From NCBI GenBank assembly GCA_020726505.1, contig JAHLEZ010000003.1, positions 3,472,001 to 3,536,000 on the forward strand: 64,000 bases of DNA, written 5' to 3'. The notes under the pieces were generated by a model. That model saw only the letters and a list, made by a program, of their open reading frames with translations, did not search any database and was not told the origin of the DNA. The translations under genes were made by a program, and so were the position numbers. This DNA is from Leptodontidium sp. MPI-SDFR-AT-0119 (lineage: Eukaryota > Ascomycota > Leotiomycetes > Helotiales > Leptodontidiaceae). Positions 13,601-25,556 of the stretch are shown piece by piece (the stretch's first letter is position 1; each line of letters opens with the position of its first letter).

Positions 13601-15483
13601 AAGCTATGATGGCAAGAACTACCAACACTCACAAATAACCTCTGCAATTTGGTATCTCAGAATGGATGTGGAGTTTGTCGACTAGGGAGATCAAGAATTC
13701 CCCACCACAACGGCAGCAAATCATTTACATCTCCTCTTGTAGCAGACCACCTCACTTCCCCCTCGTCGCAATCTTCCCCAGCACTGCCATTCTCTCAATG
13801 GCCCACGTCAAATTGAATCCCTTCATCCAACAGAGGGCTGAATCCATTCACACTCGCCGCATCACACCTTGCTCTTCTCGCCCCCTTCCCTCTCCCATCC
13901 AAGAACACCACCAACACATTCCCACTTTGTGAAGATTATCAGTATCTCATGTTTGACTCGGAGAATGAGATTGCCGTTATATATTTATGAGGAGTGCCGC
14001 CGCGAATCAGATCACGAGGAGCGTCTTGTCGAGAATGTACATGTTCTGACCTGCCCTCTTCGGTATAGCTCGACTATTGACATATGCCGATCAGCTATGC
14101 AGGCTCCTTATTTTTACTTGGGGATTAACGAGCCACGCGACAGAAAATACCATTGCAGATACATCGTCTGCAAAACTCCCGGCTCATTACTTCCAGCCAC
14201 TACTCCTTTCCTCGCCCCTGATATTTTTTGTTTCCTAATCGGTGTAGAAACAACCTCGTGGTTGAAAGTCGGTCAGTCCTCGTGTCAGTCGCTTCGCTCG
14301 GGATGTGAGCAAGGGACAAAGGAGGGGTACAGTACAGGCATCTTAACACCCCTGAATATCTCAACCACCGTCAAACATCATCCACCCATGACCAGACCAA
14401 CTGCCCATCCAGACTGACCAGCTCAACGCCCAAGGTCTTGGAAGGGATGTATATCATCACTTTTCAGGTCAGTTCACATTCATGTGCCGGATGTGGCTGA
14501 GAGAAGCTTTCCACATGAGCAGAAACCAAGCATTTGCCTCGGCCGCCAACACGTTCTTGTACAATGCACTGTACCAACCTCGATGAAGTTACATCGTATG
14601 GACAAAACACGACATGGCCATGCCTACTGTACCCCGCGTTGACCACGATCTATTCCGCAGCCACTCCCGTTCCGCACTATTTCGCGTACATCTTGTTGAC
14701 TCCAGAGTTAACCCCCCTTTAAGCTTAATACGCCTTCTTCGACGCCCCCTTTCACGCCCCATGCCATGCCATCTAAAACTATCTTGGACTCTTGCCCTAG
14801 AACCAGACTAGCATGGCGATCGATCCTCCTCGGCGGTAAATATTCCGACGAGTCAGACACGAGATACGCCCTTCTCACACGACCGCCCATCTCGCGTCTT
14901 CCCTCTCAAATCTCCGTCTCCCAATTCTCTCAAGATGAAAGAATAGAATGGGATCTTGATAGCCAGCCAGCCTTCCTGCCTGGTGGTGGGTCTTCTATTC
15001 CAGGAAAAGCACACAGAGCCACGTTGACAAGAGCATCACAAGCTACATCACGGACGTACCCTCCCGGACCCCAACAAGCCTATGATGCTGTCGTCTGATG
15101 TCAGGGCCGTGCCACAGCTGCAGCTACTACCTCTACAGTATTTAGAAAGGAGGCCGAGAAGCGCCGGTCGTCATCTGATAGTGATCGCTGGTCCTGGCCC
15201 TGCCCTTACTCCCTTGTTGTCATTAGCTCATTGTAATCTTAACTTGCGAGTCAAAGGGACATAAAATGCGGGCTTGGAACATGGCTTGGGAGGAAGTCTC
15301 GGATTCTTCTCTTGACGTTCTGTCAGGCGTTCTTTGCCCTTCCTTCTCGAGTCTGAGTCTGAGTCTGAGTCTGAAGGTTGTATCGGTATGTTATAGTTGA
15401 GGCGACGAGATCTAAGGTATGTTTGTTTGTTTTTCCTTGACTAGACTTGGTTTCGTATCAGATGTACAGTACAATACAGAACG
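10603..15483. other. Gene-poor stretch (about 4.9 kb)
   Basis: No open frame here carries a domain or looks conserved; the longest (13869-14417, +) reads as low-complexity non-coding sequence. A good TATA-like string (TATATAA at 11984-11990) has no reading frame downstream. The end of the interval is the promoter of the GH78 gene, with four GAGTCT copies at 15349-15372. A non-coding transcript or decayed elements cannot be excluded. Confidence 0.5.
15349..15372. repeat. GAGTCT hexanucleotide repeat, 4 copies
   Basis: Four tandem copies about 110 bp upstream of the GH78 start codon, probably in its 5' UTR or promoter. Confidence 0.85.
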
Positions 15484-17743
15484 ATGAAGTTCCATACAAG
15501 AAACTACTTTTGGCATTCCACTACTAACCGCTGGTTAGTAGCCGCCATGATGCTCTCACTCACCCTCCTCATCACTTTCATAGCCATCCTCTCCCAACAA
15601 AGAGCAGCAGTGACAGCGGCTGGCTGCTGGAGGAATACAGCATGCACCGGACCAAAGACAGCAGCCTTCCCAGGCGACTGGGACAAGTATAACTACGCCC
15701 CCACAAATCGAGTCGTGTCTCCAATCAGCTACTTCCCCCCTGGTGGTGGTGCATCCACAAACTTCCCAGGTGCAGTCTCCCTCAAAGGCAACAACCAGCA
15801 GCTCATCTTCGACTTCGGCAAGTTAGTCGGTGGCATCGTGACGGTTTCTTATAGTGCTACCGGAGCGGGCAATCTGGGCATGGCGTTTACCGAGGCGAAC
15901 AACTGGACGGGCGAGGCGTCAGATAGTTCGAATGGCTCTTTTAATCCGGATGGTGCTGTTATCGCTGCTGTGACTACGACTGCTGAAGCGAATTTCACAA
16001 TGCCGGATGCAAAACTACGAGGAGGGTTCAGATACTTGACTCTCTTTACGCAGACAACGAATCAGATTAATATCAATATCCACGATATTACCGTCGAGAT
16101 TGCTTTCCAGCCCTCGTGGTCCAACCTCCGAGCCTACCAAGGATATTTCTCATGCAGTGATCCACTCCTCAACAAGATCTGGTACGCAGGTGCATACACT
16201 TTACAAACCAACGCCATCCCTCCCCAGACTGGCCGTCAGTTCCCTATTCTCGGTTCAAGTTGGAGTAACGATTATGATTTATCCCTTGGTACGACTAGCG
16301 GGACGATTTATGTGGATGGCAGTAAACGGGACCGTACAGTCTGGCCTGGTGACTTGGCTATTGCAGTGCCGAGTATTTTGGTCAGTACAGGCGATTGGGA
16401 AGGCGTGGCGAACACGCTTCAGGTGTTGTACAACGACCAGGTATGTCTCTTAGCAATCCATCGCGTCACATCACATTTCTGGCGTAGGAATCCAAGCTCA
16501 CGTGTATCAGACAAGTGCAGGCGAACTTCCTTTCGCAGGACCAGGTATCAATATTTATGGCTCTGATACGTACCATATGGCGACGCTGATCGGGACGTAC
16601 GATTACTACCTCTGGACTGCCGACCAGGGGTGGCTGAATACTATCTATCCCAAGTATCAGCGCGCGATGGCTTTCATTACAGGGAAGATCGATGGAACGG
16701 GTCTGCTCAGCGTGACGGGAACGAATGATTGGGGGCGAGTATCGCAGGGTGGGCATAACACAGAAGCCAACATGCTGATGTATAAAGTCCTCACTTCTGG
16801 AAGTCAATTAGCGACATGGGCAGGAGATTCCGCTTCTTCGACTTCCTGGGTGAAGATGGCGGCGACGTTGAAGACGGCTGCGAATAAACTTAATTTTGAT
16901 TCCGCTGCTGGGTTAGTAAACAAACCCCCCTTTCCATCTCGCTAAACACTTCATCATCCTCGTCCTACTAACACCCTCTCTGCCAGCGCATTCAAAGACA
17001 GCGACACCGACTCCTCAATCCACCCCCAAGATGGCAACGCCCTCGCTCTCCTCTACTCCATCCCGCCCTCAAACCTCACCCTCTCCATCTCCACAGCCCT
17101 AACCAAGAACTGGATCTCCATCGGTTCCCTCGCCCCCGAACTCCCCAACAACCTCGTCGGCTTCGGACAATCCTTCGAAATAAAAGGACACTTCGCCGCC
17201 CACCAACCCGCGCGAGCACTCGACCTAATCCGTCGCGCATGGGGCTGGTACCTAAACTCCCCTTTCGGCACGGCGAGTACATGTATCGAGGGATACCTCT
17301 CTGACGGTAGTTTCGGGTATAGGAGCCAGTATGGTTATGCGAATGATTACTCGTATACGAGTCATGCGCATGGATGGTCCACGGGACCTACAGATGCGCT
17401 GACGAGTTTCGTGGTTGGGTTGACGGTCACGGCGCCTGGTGGCAGGGAGTGGAATCTCCAGCCCCAGTTTGGCGACTTGAGTGAGGCGGAGGGAGGGTTT
17501 ACGACGCCCCTGGGAAGGTTTACGGCGAAGTGGGAGCTGGTTAAAGGGGGTTATACTTTGGCTTGGGGGGCGCCGGTAGGTACAAAGGGGGCGGTAGTCT
17601 TGCCGGGGAGTGAGAGGGGGGTGGGGAGGTTGATGGTGGATGGGAGGGAGAGGGTTGTGCAGCCGCAGGATATTAGTGCGAAGGATGGGATGGTGAGGAT
17701 TATGGTTGATGGCGGGGAACATAGTTTGGTGGTTTCGTATTGA
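15484..17743 (+). CDS. GH78-type alpha-L-rhamnosidase-like glycoside hydrolase
   Basis: Three exons, 15484-16440, 16511-16911 and 16987-17743, give 704 residues in phase. The acceptor at 16510 (TATCAG) was preferred over the nearer TAG at 16487 because only it keeps the frame. The product resembles fungal six-hairpin rhamnosidases that release terminal L-rhamnose from pectic glycans and glycosides. Visible marks: a beta-sandwich N-terminal half, then DGSKRDRTVWPGD (about residues 278-290), where family members carry acidic active-site residues, GSDTYHM (about 336-342) and SHAHGWSTGPT near the C-terminal beta domain. The N-terminus has 16 polar residues before a hydrophobic segment (about 17-37) ending SQQRAAVTAAG, so it may be a signal anchor rather than a normal signal peptide. 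Substrate is inferred from the family only. Confidence 0.88.
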
Positions 17744-18398
17744 GTGGTTTATGATAGGGGAGTTGATGGATTGTATTTTTCTTTTTACTTTGGGTAGTTA
17801 TGATATTATGATTGAATCATTGGTTTATTTGGCTATTTTGCTATTTAGTCATCAAGTGTTTAGGTTCCATCGCTTCTCTACTGTAATGAAATAAACCTAG
17901 AAGCTGCACTCATTGTAATTTACGGAGGCGCGTCCAGTACAGGTGTCAATAATCCGAGTCGGCTATTATGCTGAATGCGCTCCAGACCCATCCGTTTTAG
18001 TCGAAGACGGCATATGTATTCTACATAGTTTCTTTGATGCCAAAAGTAGCGCAACCAACCAAGCTAGGGCAGTGTAGAGCATCGGCGGTTAGGCTCTGTT
18101 ACAGTGGCTTGACCGTAAAAGACCACCTGCTAACGCAGTGATTGGTTCGTCGTTACGACGACACGAGTAGAAGTACACCGAGCGCTGTGCCACATCTCAC
18201 TGCAGCAAATCCGTCCTTTATGCCTGCCTAAGATTTTTTAGTACATAAATGAAAGTTCCAAGACCTAATACCTGAATCCAGCAACTCCCATTTCCTCCCC
18301 CTAAACAAAATCACGACACCACTACACTACTCTACCACACCACAATACTACCACTCAAACCCAGTTCTTTTAAACCAAAACACAGAAAGAAGAGAGAA
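17744..18398. other. Intergenic region
   Basis: AT-rich 3' flank of the GH78 gene followed by the C/A-rich promoter and 5' UTR of the small membrane protein. Nothing else seen. Confidence 0.5.
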
Positions 18399-18779
18399 AT
18401 GGATCTCCCAACCCTCCTCCCAGCTCTAATATCCACCCTCCTAATCAGCACTTCCATCCCCCTAATCGCCATCCCGGTCACCTTCTCAAAGAACTACATC
18501 ACCATCACCTCCCCGCAATCCACATTCTACGCGCGCCAACTCGGGACACGCAACCTCATGCTAGGTATCTCCATCGCTGCTCTCACGTACACGGGAAATC
18601 TTGACGGGGCAGCGACGGTGCTGTGCTCCTTTCCGCTGCTGGGCATGCTGGATCCCATGGCGGGCTGGATTTACAGGGGACGGTTTGTGAAGAATGATTG
18701 GAGTCATTTGGTTGTGGGGTGTGCTTTTGGGGGGGTTGGGTGGTGGATTTTGGGGAGGGAGGGGAGGGTTGGGGTGTGA
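18399..18779 (+). CDS. Small four-helix membrane protein, DUF4267-like
   Basis: Single-exon frame of 126 residues. The ATG is preceded by a C/A-rich leader with purines next to the start, as usual for fungal mRNAs. Four hydrophobic segments can be seen, with YARQLGTRNLMLGISIAAL between the first two and a conserved-looking GMLDPMAGWIYRGR before the last. This resembles the fungal DUF4267 group of small integral membrane proteins, whose function is unknown. The last residues (GREGRVGV) are G-rich and the 3' flank continues with GATGAG repeats (18785-18806). Confidence 0.65.
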   Translation: MDLPTLLPALISTLLISTSIPLIAIPVTFSKNYITITSPQSTFYARQLGTRNLMLGISIAALTYTGNLDGAATVLCSFPLLGMLDPMAGWIYRGRFVKNDWSHLVVGCAFGGVGWWILGREGRVGV

Positions 18780-19239
18780 GGATGGATGAGGATGAGGATG
18801 AGGATGGATTAATTGGGTTTGTGGATATTGGGATAGGGGGTGGGGACGAAGAAGGCGAGGAATCGAGGGGTGCATGATCAGAGAGGCCCTGTGTTGTGGA
18901 TGGGGATGGGAATAGAACAAAACGAAACCGGCGTTTCTAATGCAATTTTCTAGTTGAATGGGTGGGTCATTGTTGTCTATATATGAATTTCTATCAGGCC
19001 ATCTATCCCGAGCTTCAGAAGATTCGAGTGGAAATGAAGTTCCGGCCCGACCGAGAATTGGGAAAGAGCTAATTCTCATCGTTGACTTAGATGGGTAGGT
19101 AGAATCTAGAAGATTTTCTTCTGGACATCAACTAGCTAAGAAATATATCGGTACTACTGTATAATACAGATACTTGCACTCCGTGTAAGATACTTCTCTG
19201 AATTTACCATCAATAAGAACCTTCCTACAATTTGTTTGG
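18780..19239. other. Intergenic region
   Basis: 3' flank of the small membrane protein, then AT-rich sequence leading into the decayed oxygenase. A Rieske N-terminal exon may once have lain here but I cannot recognise it. Confidence 0.4.
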
Positions 19240-20363
19240 GTCGTTGGAACCGCCCATTACTGTAAACTACCCCGCTAAAAGCATGTCAATACCCCGCATT
19301 TCAAGCCAAATGCTCCTCGTCATTCTTCACGATCTTACCTAGTTCCGAATGGAAACCTCCACACAGCCCGAGAATATACAGATCTCACCAATTTCGACCC
19401 CAGTGCCCATTCGCTCTTCAAAATCCACACGCACATCACAGTACAAGGGTTCATCTTCATAAACTTCGACGCCTCTCCCCCGCCATCAATCACTTTCACA
19501 TCCCAATTCAGCGACGATTTCGATCCTTGTCCACCATCCCCCACAGGCCAAGTAATCGGTAATGAATATGCCCTTCTGCCTACTCCATCAGAATGGACTT
19601 ATGACCATACCTGGCGCTCCTTCAGTATCGGCACAAACTATAACTGGAAGACTCTCGCCGACGATTTCCAGGAATGCTATCATTGCGCAACGGGCCATCC
19701 ATCCACCCTCCCTAGAGACTTCGCGCTTAATGAGTACTACCTCTGACAAGGCCATGGCGCATCTCGACATTTCCTGCCTCCTAGACCAGAAAAAGTGCAA
19801 GAGCTCGGCGAGAGCTATACTACAGGGTTGTATCCCGTAGGTGCTATTATCTTGGGGAGTTTGTTGTTTATAGCGCGTCTTGATGCGAGGGAGGTTTCGG
19901 ATACGAGGTATGAGAGTGAGACGTATCGGAGGAATGGGATGGGATGGGAGGGGAGGGAGAGGAGCATGAGAGGTGGTTGAGAGAGGAGGTGGGGTATTGG
20001 AGGTTTGTGGAGAAGGAGGATGTGGAACTTGCGGTTGCGGCGCAGGGGGGCTTTGATGGTGGGGTTTTGGGGAGGGGAAGACTACATCCTGTTCAAGGCG
20101 AGTTAGACTTGAGTTATTGTTGTTTTTTGTGTTCATATTCCTGTTTCCGCTTTGGTGGTGGTGTTGTTGTGTTGAGAAGACTAAGCGAAACAGAACATGC
20201 GGTTAAGTGGTACCAAGATAAGGTTCGGAAGACATGGTTGGAACATAAAGAGATGGAAATCAAGGAGGGGAAGATTATTAACTATGCTACCCTGGTTGAG
20301 CAGGCTGCTTTTGAAGATGGCGATGCGTTGTGTAAATTAATGGGGCCGGAGTTCGAGTGGTGA
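19240..20363 (+). pseudogene. Decayed Rieske-type iron-sulfur oxygenase
   Basis: Translation gives clear pieces of a fungal Rieske non-haem iron oxygenase. From about 19330: NGNLHTAREYTDLTNFD and HITVQGFIFINFDAS, then the mononuclear iron region YNWKTLADDFQECYHCATGH (about 19638-19700). Later, RLDAREVSDTRYE and, in another frame, VEKEDVELAVAAQ, GRLHPVQ and YQDKVRKTWLEHK. Damage is plain: the expected C-x-H of the Rieske centre reads CQYPAF near 19290; that part is in a different frame from what follows; a TGA sits after NEYYL at 19744-19746; and a frame change falls in the GGGATGGGAGGGG tract near 19940-19955. Several differences look like C-to-T/G-to-A changes, as repeat-induced point mutation would leave, but only one copy is seen here. 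An active enzyme is very unlikely. Confidence 0.8.
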
Positions 20364-21079
20364 GCTGCGTGAACGAGGAGCAGAGCTGGGCCGCTCATTG
20401 ACTGACTCATTCGTGTGATAACTTCAAGATCTACCGGTACAGATAATGACACAGGACGGCTTAAGTCTGTTCTTACCTGATATTGTGGTCTATTGTTTTC
20501 TTCAAGAACAGAACCGCTTAGCTCACCTTCCTAGTTCATCGTCGCTCTTCCGATTCTTGCAGTCGTTCCGTGTACTAAGCCGAATCACAGAATGGAATTG
20601 TCTGTCACCAGGAATTTGGCTGGAGGGGAAATCCTTGATTCCGCAGTCAAGCGCTATGTTATGAAGAGGTGAGGAAGTGAGGTCGCACAGATGACATCGT
20701 AGCAGCCAAGAAATAACTTCCAGTTAGCCGACTACCTATTACCCCACACTTGACTTCTTTATCTTTAGGGTCGGGCTTCATCATGAGCAGGCCAGTTAGA
20801 CGTCCCAATACAAACTTAAGGCGCCCTGGCTATGTCGTGATCAGCAATGCTGGGACTCCTTGGCACCACGCCGCATCCGAACATGGCATTTCTCAGCAAA
20901 AGCGTTTGTCGATTGACATAAAACTCCCATAACACACGATATTGAGCGTAGCATTAAAGCTACTTGATGACGTCCTTGCATCTCACTAGAATTGCGAGTT
21001 CCTCGTGCTGGGGAGTTAAAATGTGAGCCGTCCCCACATTCTCGGAACATCGTTAGACGCCGTCTTCCAAGCAGTCAAT
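20364..21079. other. Intergenic region
   Basis: No gene supported. Includes the promoter of the secreted protein that starts at 21080. Confidence 0.5.
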
Positions 21080-21927
21080 ATGACACTCCAGAAATGCATA
21101 CCAGTTCTCGCTACTCTCCTTGCGTTTGCCAACGCAGACTGCAAGGACTTTACACAAGCAGCTACCAGATTCGGCGATTATTACACAACCACCGCGAGTG
21201 GAAGTCAACCAGTCTCCAGAGGCTACTTCTGCGACGCCCCGAATTCAAACTACGAATTCAACTCCACAGGCCAGCAACGCTGCAACAGCACACAATGCCC
21301 TGCAGTCTCGTACGGAATCGTCAACGTCGTCGGCACCACCAATCTCTCTCTCTCTGAAGACAATACAACGCCCTTATTCGAGCTCGTCCCTAAGTTCACT
21401 ACCGAGAAACCCTTCTTCCCGTATAAGTTTTCCGGCAATGCGAGCCACATCTCTCAGTGCTTCGACGTGGCGGATAACGTGACGGGTTACTTTGCTTTCA
21501 CGCCCTTTTCTACTTTGCGCCGAGGGAACGCTGTCTGAGTGCAAGAATGGCCCAGTGGAGGACGGAACTGCCATCACCATCTGTGCGCCGCATACTTATG
21601 GCCCAGAAAGTGATCGTTCGCCGAACGGTGCTCAGAATTTCGTGACGACAGGTATGTGTAAATTCCTGTGACTGAGTGGACTGCATACCAGAATTGCGAG
21701 AGAGTGGCTTGGTGGGGCGGCCGCATTGTCATGCAACGCGTACATGTGCTGATGTTCGTCCAGATCGTGAAACGGTAGCGAACCTTACGGGCAATCCCGC
21801 AGCCACGAGGACGCCGATAGTTAGTGCTGCTGGAAGAATGGCTACGCTTGGGGGTGGCATCCAGCTTTTGGGAGGGCCGCTTTGGTTGACGGTTTGTGTA
21901 GGGCTTGGAAGCTCGTTCGTCTTGTGA
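21080..21927 (+). pseudogene. Secreted Cys-rich glycoprotein with a frameshift, possibly GPI-anchored
   Basis: The start at 21080 gives MTLQKCIPVLATLLAFANA, a good signal peptide, followed by a domain with paired cysteines (CKDF, GYFCDAP, QRCNSTQCPAVSYG, ISQCFDV) and many N-glycosylation sites. The first frame ends at 21538, but the +1 frame from about 21505 continues naturally (CAEGTLSECKNG, ITICAPHTYG) to a donor at 21652. The second exon, 21764-21927, adds a Thr/Ala stretch and a hydrophobic end typical of GPI signals. The simplest reading is a one-base insertion in CGCCCTTTTCT (21501-21511). It is called a pseudogene for that reason, but a sequencing error or a 46-nt intron (from GTGACGGG) could also restore the frame. 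Function unknown; a cell-surface or effector-like role is inference. Confidence 0.6.
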
Positions 21928-22954
21928 GAATACGTTGGCTCTCTGCAATCGTACGAGCAGTGTGTAAAACTATGAGTGAATGACCACTCGATGCTTTCAT
22001 TAGGCATCCTTTTTGACTGCAGAGCGAGCCCCCTTTAGTTTTGGAATCTCTTTTCGCTTGTGAAGTCTGTCATGGGGAGCTGGATTGTAAACAAGGTATT
22101 GGGTTGAATTGGCAAAGTCTGTGGGTATTTCAAGAAACGATTTTTCTTCCAGCAATACGGAGATGCATGGACAAGCTCCATCCAGACAGGGCGCTTCTGA
22201 TCTGGCCCATCAAATCAATATGCCAGTACCGTATCTTTTGACTTGAAAAGGTGGCCCAAATTCCAACCGCACTTCACTCAACCACTCACCCCCACATCTA
22301 TGTCCTCTGAAAGCTTGAAAGGCCCATTACGCTAACTCTTCTGTGCAAAGGCCAGAGGCTCTCAAAAAATTCCATCAGAGTCACGGACAGCCGTAACCAG
22401 AATCTTAGAGATCCGACCAGAACATTGTCCTTGCGTACTCGAGAACCTAAGTGATTTTAGGCGTTGCATGAGTAGTACAACTGGTTAACTTTCCCTTGGC
22501 TGCCCAATTTAGGGTTCCTGATCTGGCAAGCCTGGTGAAGGCTAGGATAGAATCCGAAGAAAGGAATCAAAGCTATACAACACATGCTCCATCAGAAGGC
22601 TTCTGGCGGACGTAAATGATGCTTTGGGAGCCATAGGCTGACAACTATCCATCTCAACTTGATGGACACTGTGTTCAATACCCGGAGGGAGATCTTCTGT
22701 GCGTCAGACCTTCTTGGTCTTGAAACTATGAGCGACTTGCACAGCTTCTTCAGATGCAATGCTGAATGTCTGTTCTCCAACTCGGCATATTCTAACTTCC
22801 GGGTTTGGGGGCTTCAGGAGGGCTTGTCACCCCAGCAGAGGGAGCAGGTGTGGCATATGTATAAATAGGAGCGAACTCTAGGAGAGTCTGGACTACCCAT
22901 TGCCTACCGCAAATCTTCGCGAAAAGTGGGGTATTGGCCAGGAGCTGGCAGGGC
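21928..22954. other. Intergenic region
   Basis: No frame with a domain; nothing recognised. Confidence 0.5.
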
Positions 22955-23451
22955 CTACTGCGGCACCCAGGTAGAATTTGGTTGAGCTGGAGCTGGCTCT
23001 GGTGCTTTGGAGACCTTGGTGACTTTGACTAGTTTACCCTCCTTCGGTGGCTTGTGATTGATCTCATACTTTTTCATAATTCGAGAGACCCAAGTCGAGC
23101 TGACTACAGTACCGAACTGTCCAGAGACTATCTCTGCCACCTTCTCCAGGCTGATCCATTCTCCGCACAGTGAGCTTCCGTCATCAATATCCGAATGTAC
23201 TCAGCGGCTTTGTCTTTGTCCATCGCTGCAGGTCGACCACTCGGCTTCCTATCATCGCAGCCAGCCTTGACTTTGTTGTATCTCTTCATATTCCAAACCA
23301 CCGCCTGAGGACTCGTCTTGTATATCTTGACCGGGGAATGAATGAACGCGGATTCGAAAACTCCGTTATTGACTTCAACCGCAGTCTCGATCGCGGCGAC
23401 AAGTTCGCGGGGTAGGTTTCGCATGTTGGGCAGTGGATGTGCCCAGTTCAA
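22955..23451 (-). pseudogene. Transposase-type helix-turn-helix protein, frameshifted and truncated
   Basis: Two overlapping minus-strand frames read as one protein if a single base is restored near 23165. The first part starts MRNLPRELVAAIETAVEVNN and includes SPQAVVWNMKRYNKV and SGRPAAMDKDKAAEYIRIL. The second gives ISLEKVAEIVSGQFG and STWVSRIMKKYEI. The spacing of two helix-turn-helix units joined by a GRP-containing linker is that of Tc1/mariner or Pogo-type transposase DNA-binding regions. The protein stops after a short Pro/Ala-rich tail with no DDE catalytic domain, and I see no terminal inverted repeats. It could be a transposon relic or a once-domesticated DNA-binding gene. Confidence 0.55.
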
Positions 23452-25556
23452 TTGGATCAGTCGCGTTTATTGTGTTGGTGTTGTTTTGGAAAAAAGACTT
23501 TACAGTCGCGCCTCTCGACGTCCAACGCGATCCCAGTTTGCAGTCACATGACTGGGCCCCTGAAGCACTTATGGCTGCAACTAACAGTTCCCATCGGAAG
23601 AAATTATTGATTTCATGTTTTCAATTTATTCCGCCCTCAAGTTGCCCAGCATTCTGCCTGCTGAAATTGGCGATAATCAGCTTAGAAATATTCTGCATAA
23701 TAGTCATGTCCACTGACCATAAGTGAATATGGGGGCAGGGCATAAAGAAAAGCAGAACCTACTTACCCATGTTTACCAAACAATGACGAACTTCGCTTGT
23801 CGAACGCATGAAATAAGGCCTGATTCACATGGATTCCTCGAAGTGAAGCCACTAGCCCCAGAATTCTTCAACTCTAATATCGCCCACATCATTGGCCCGG
23901 GCTGACAAAGGAGGAAACATTCTTGTCTGGAGAGTATCATTCTTCAACTGATGTAGTTGTAAGGCTGTTCGCTGATATAGTTCCAGGGCGAAGAAAACAA
24001 CGCATTCTCTTCCTACCGTCGATCTGTCCGCCTAGGTACACCACAATTATATGTTGCACCGACACCATAAAGACCAGAATCCTTACTAGTTTCGTTATAG
24101 TTTAGAAAGAACAGAATCTTGATCTATTCTTCCTCCGATCAAGATCACATGGTCTTCCGTTGTTGAAGGCTCAAATCTGAAAGCCATATATCAATCTGAT
24201 ACAAATCTGCAATGGTACTATATCAACTCTCTCTTTCAATAATACTTGTACGTAACAATACTACCCTAAAACTAGCCTGGAGCAGCTGCAACTGCTCCTC
24301 GGTCAACGAGGGGAAAGTCCTCGAGATCTCCTACCTATTTTAATCGGCATAGACCCAAAAACCAATGCTCCGGTAGTCACCAAGTGAAATTAGATATCAC
24401 ATATCGGCGTCTCGCTTCATCCGGATCAAGCCTACCTATGTAAACACATGTTGTCCATCGTCCTTCCTCTCTCCCCCTCTCTATTCATTCGAAATTAGTA
24501 CTACACTGCACAAGCGCCAGAGCCTCAATCAAATCTCATGCCCACTCCCTTCACCCCCTCACTCCTCATATATTTAACCCCATCAAATAGGGGCTCCAAA
24601 AGCTTATTGCGCCACTTCCCTCTCCCACATGCCACCACCCCCTTGTTATTCTCGCTTAGCACCGTTCGCAGCCTCACAGGCTGCAAAACACACAATCACA
24701 GCAACAAATTCCGTGCTCGCAAACTCTTACGTATTTTGTACGCGAGTGCAACTTTCTGTTGCGTTTCGCAATTTTAACCCCCCACGAAATTTTAAGAATG
24801 CGTGGAGTGGAATGGTGGAATACGGGTATGAAAGGACTTTTTGTTGCACGTCGTAGATTAGAAATGCACTTTTGTTTTGTTAGTGGGGCTAGAGAGTGGG
24901 CTTAGGCTGAGTACAGTAAGTGCGATATTGGGGATTGTGGGTTGGATTATAAGGGTTATGGGAGAAGCGATTGTTGGAACGTGCCGAGAGAGAAATCGTG
25001 ATTGCTGATGGTATATTTTGTTGCATATCGTATGTTGGGCGGTTGAGGTAACGTTACTCCCAGACTCCCAATCGGGGAGGATCCTGGAATGGATATTGTT
25101 GTGTGGATGGGTGCTTTGCCGAAGTGAAGGGTATGCCGAGAATAACTAAAAGCATGCCCTCGCTTTGACTTCTGCTTTTATTTCAGGGACTCAGGAGCGA
25201 CGTTGTCCTTCGTGCTATAAAACTGCTACCAGAATCTACCCAGGGTTTTTCCAACTCCTTCACAGCCAAACAAGACGGTGCATAAGATGATATGAATTGG
25301 TCGGACATGTGTCAGGTTTGATAAGGTATTCAGGTCGCTTAATATGGATACGAGGAATGAAGCATTCGCAGATACGAGATTTAAAGAGCAAGGAGGTCAA
25401 AACATGAAGCTCGATTTCATTCTCAGTGTGGCACTGTCCAGTGCCCTCCTTCAAACCAAACAAGCCAGAGAACGGCAAGATTATCGTCTTCATGCGGAAG
25501 CGGTTCATAAGAAGCAACTAGAGGCGTACAAGAGAAGGAATTGATAAGTAGTAGAG
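23452..25556. other. Gene-poor interval
   Basis: Only short frames without domains. Many C/T-rich stretches occur around 24460-24700. Nothing supported. Confidence 0.5.

Noticed and set aside
13869..14417. 182-codon plus-strand frame in the gene-poor stretch
   Set aside because: Low-complexity Pro/Ser start, no domain, no splice partners; not distinguishable from chance.
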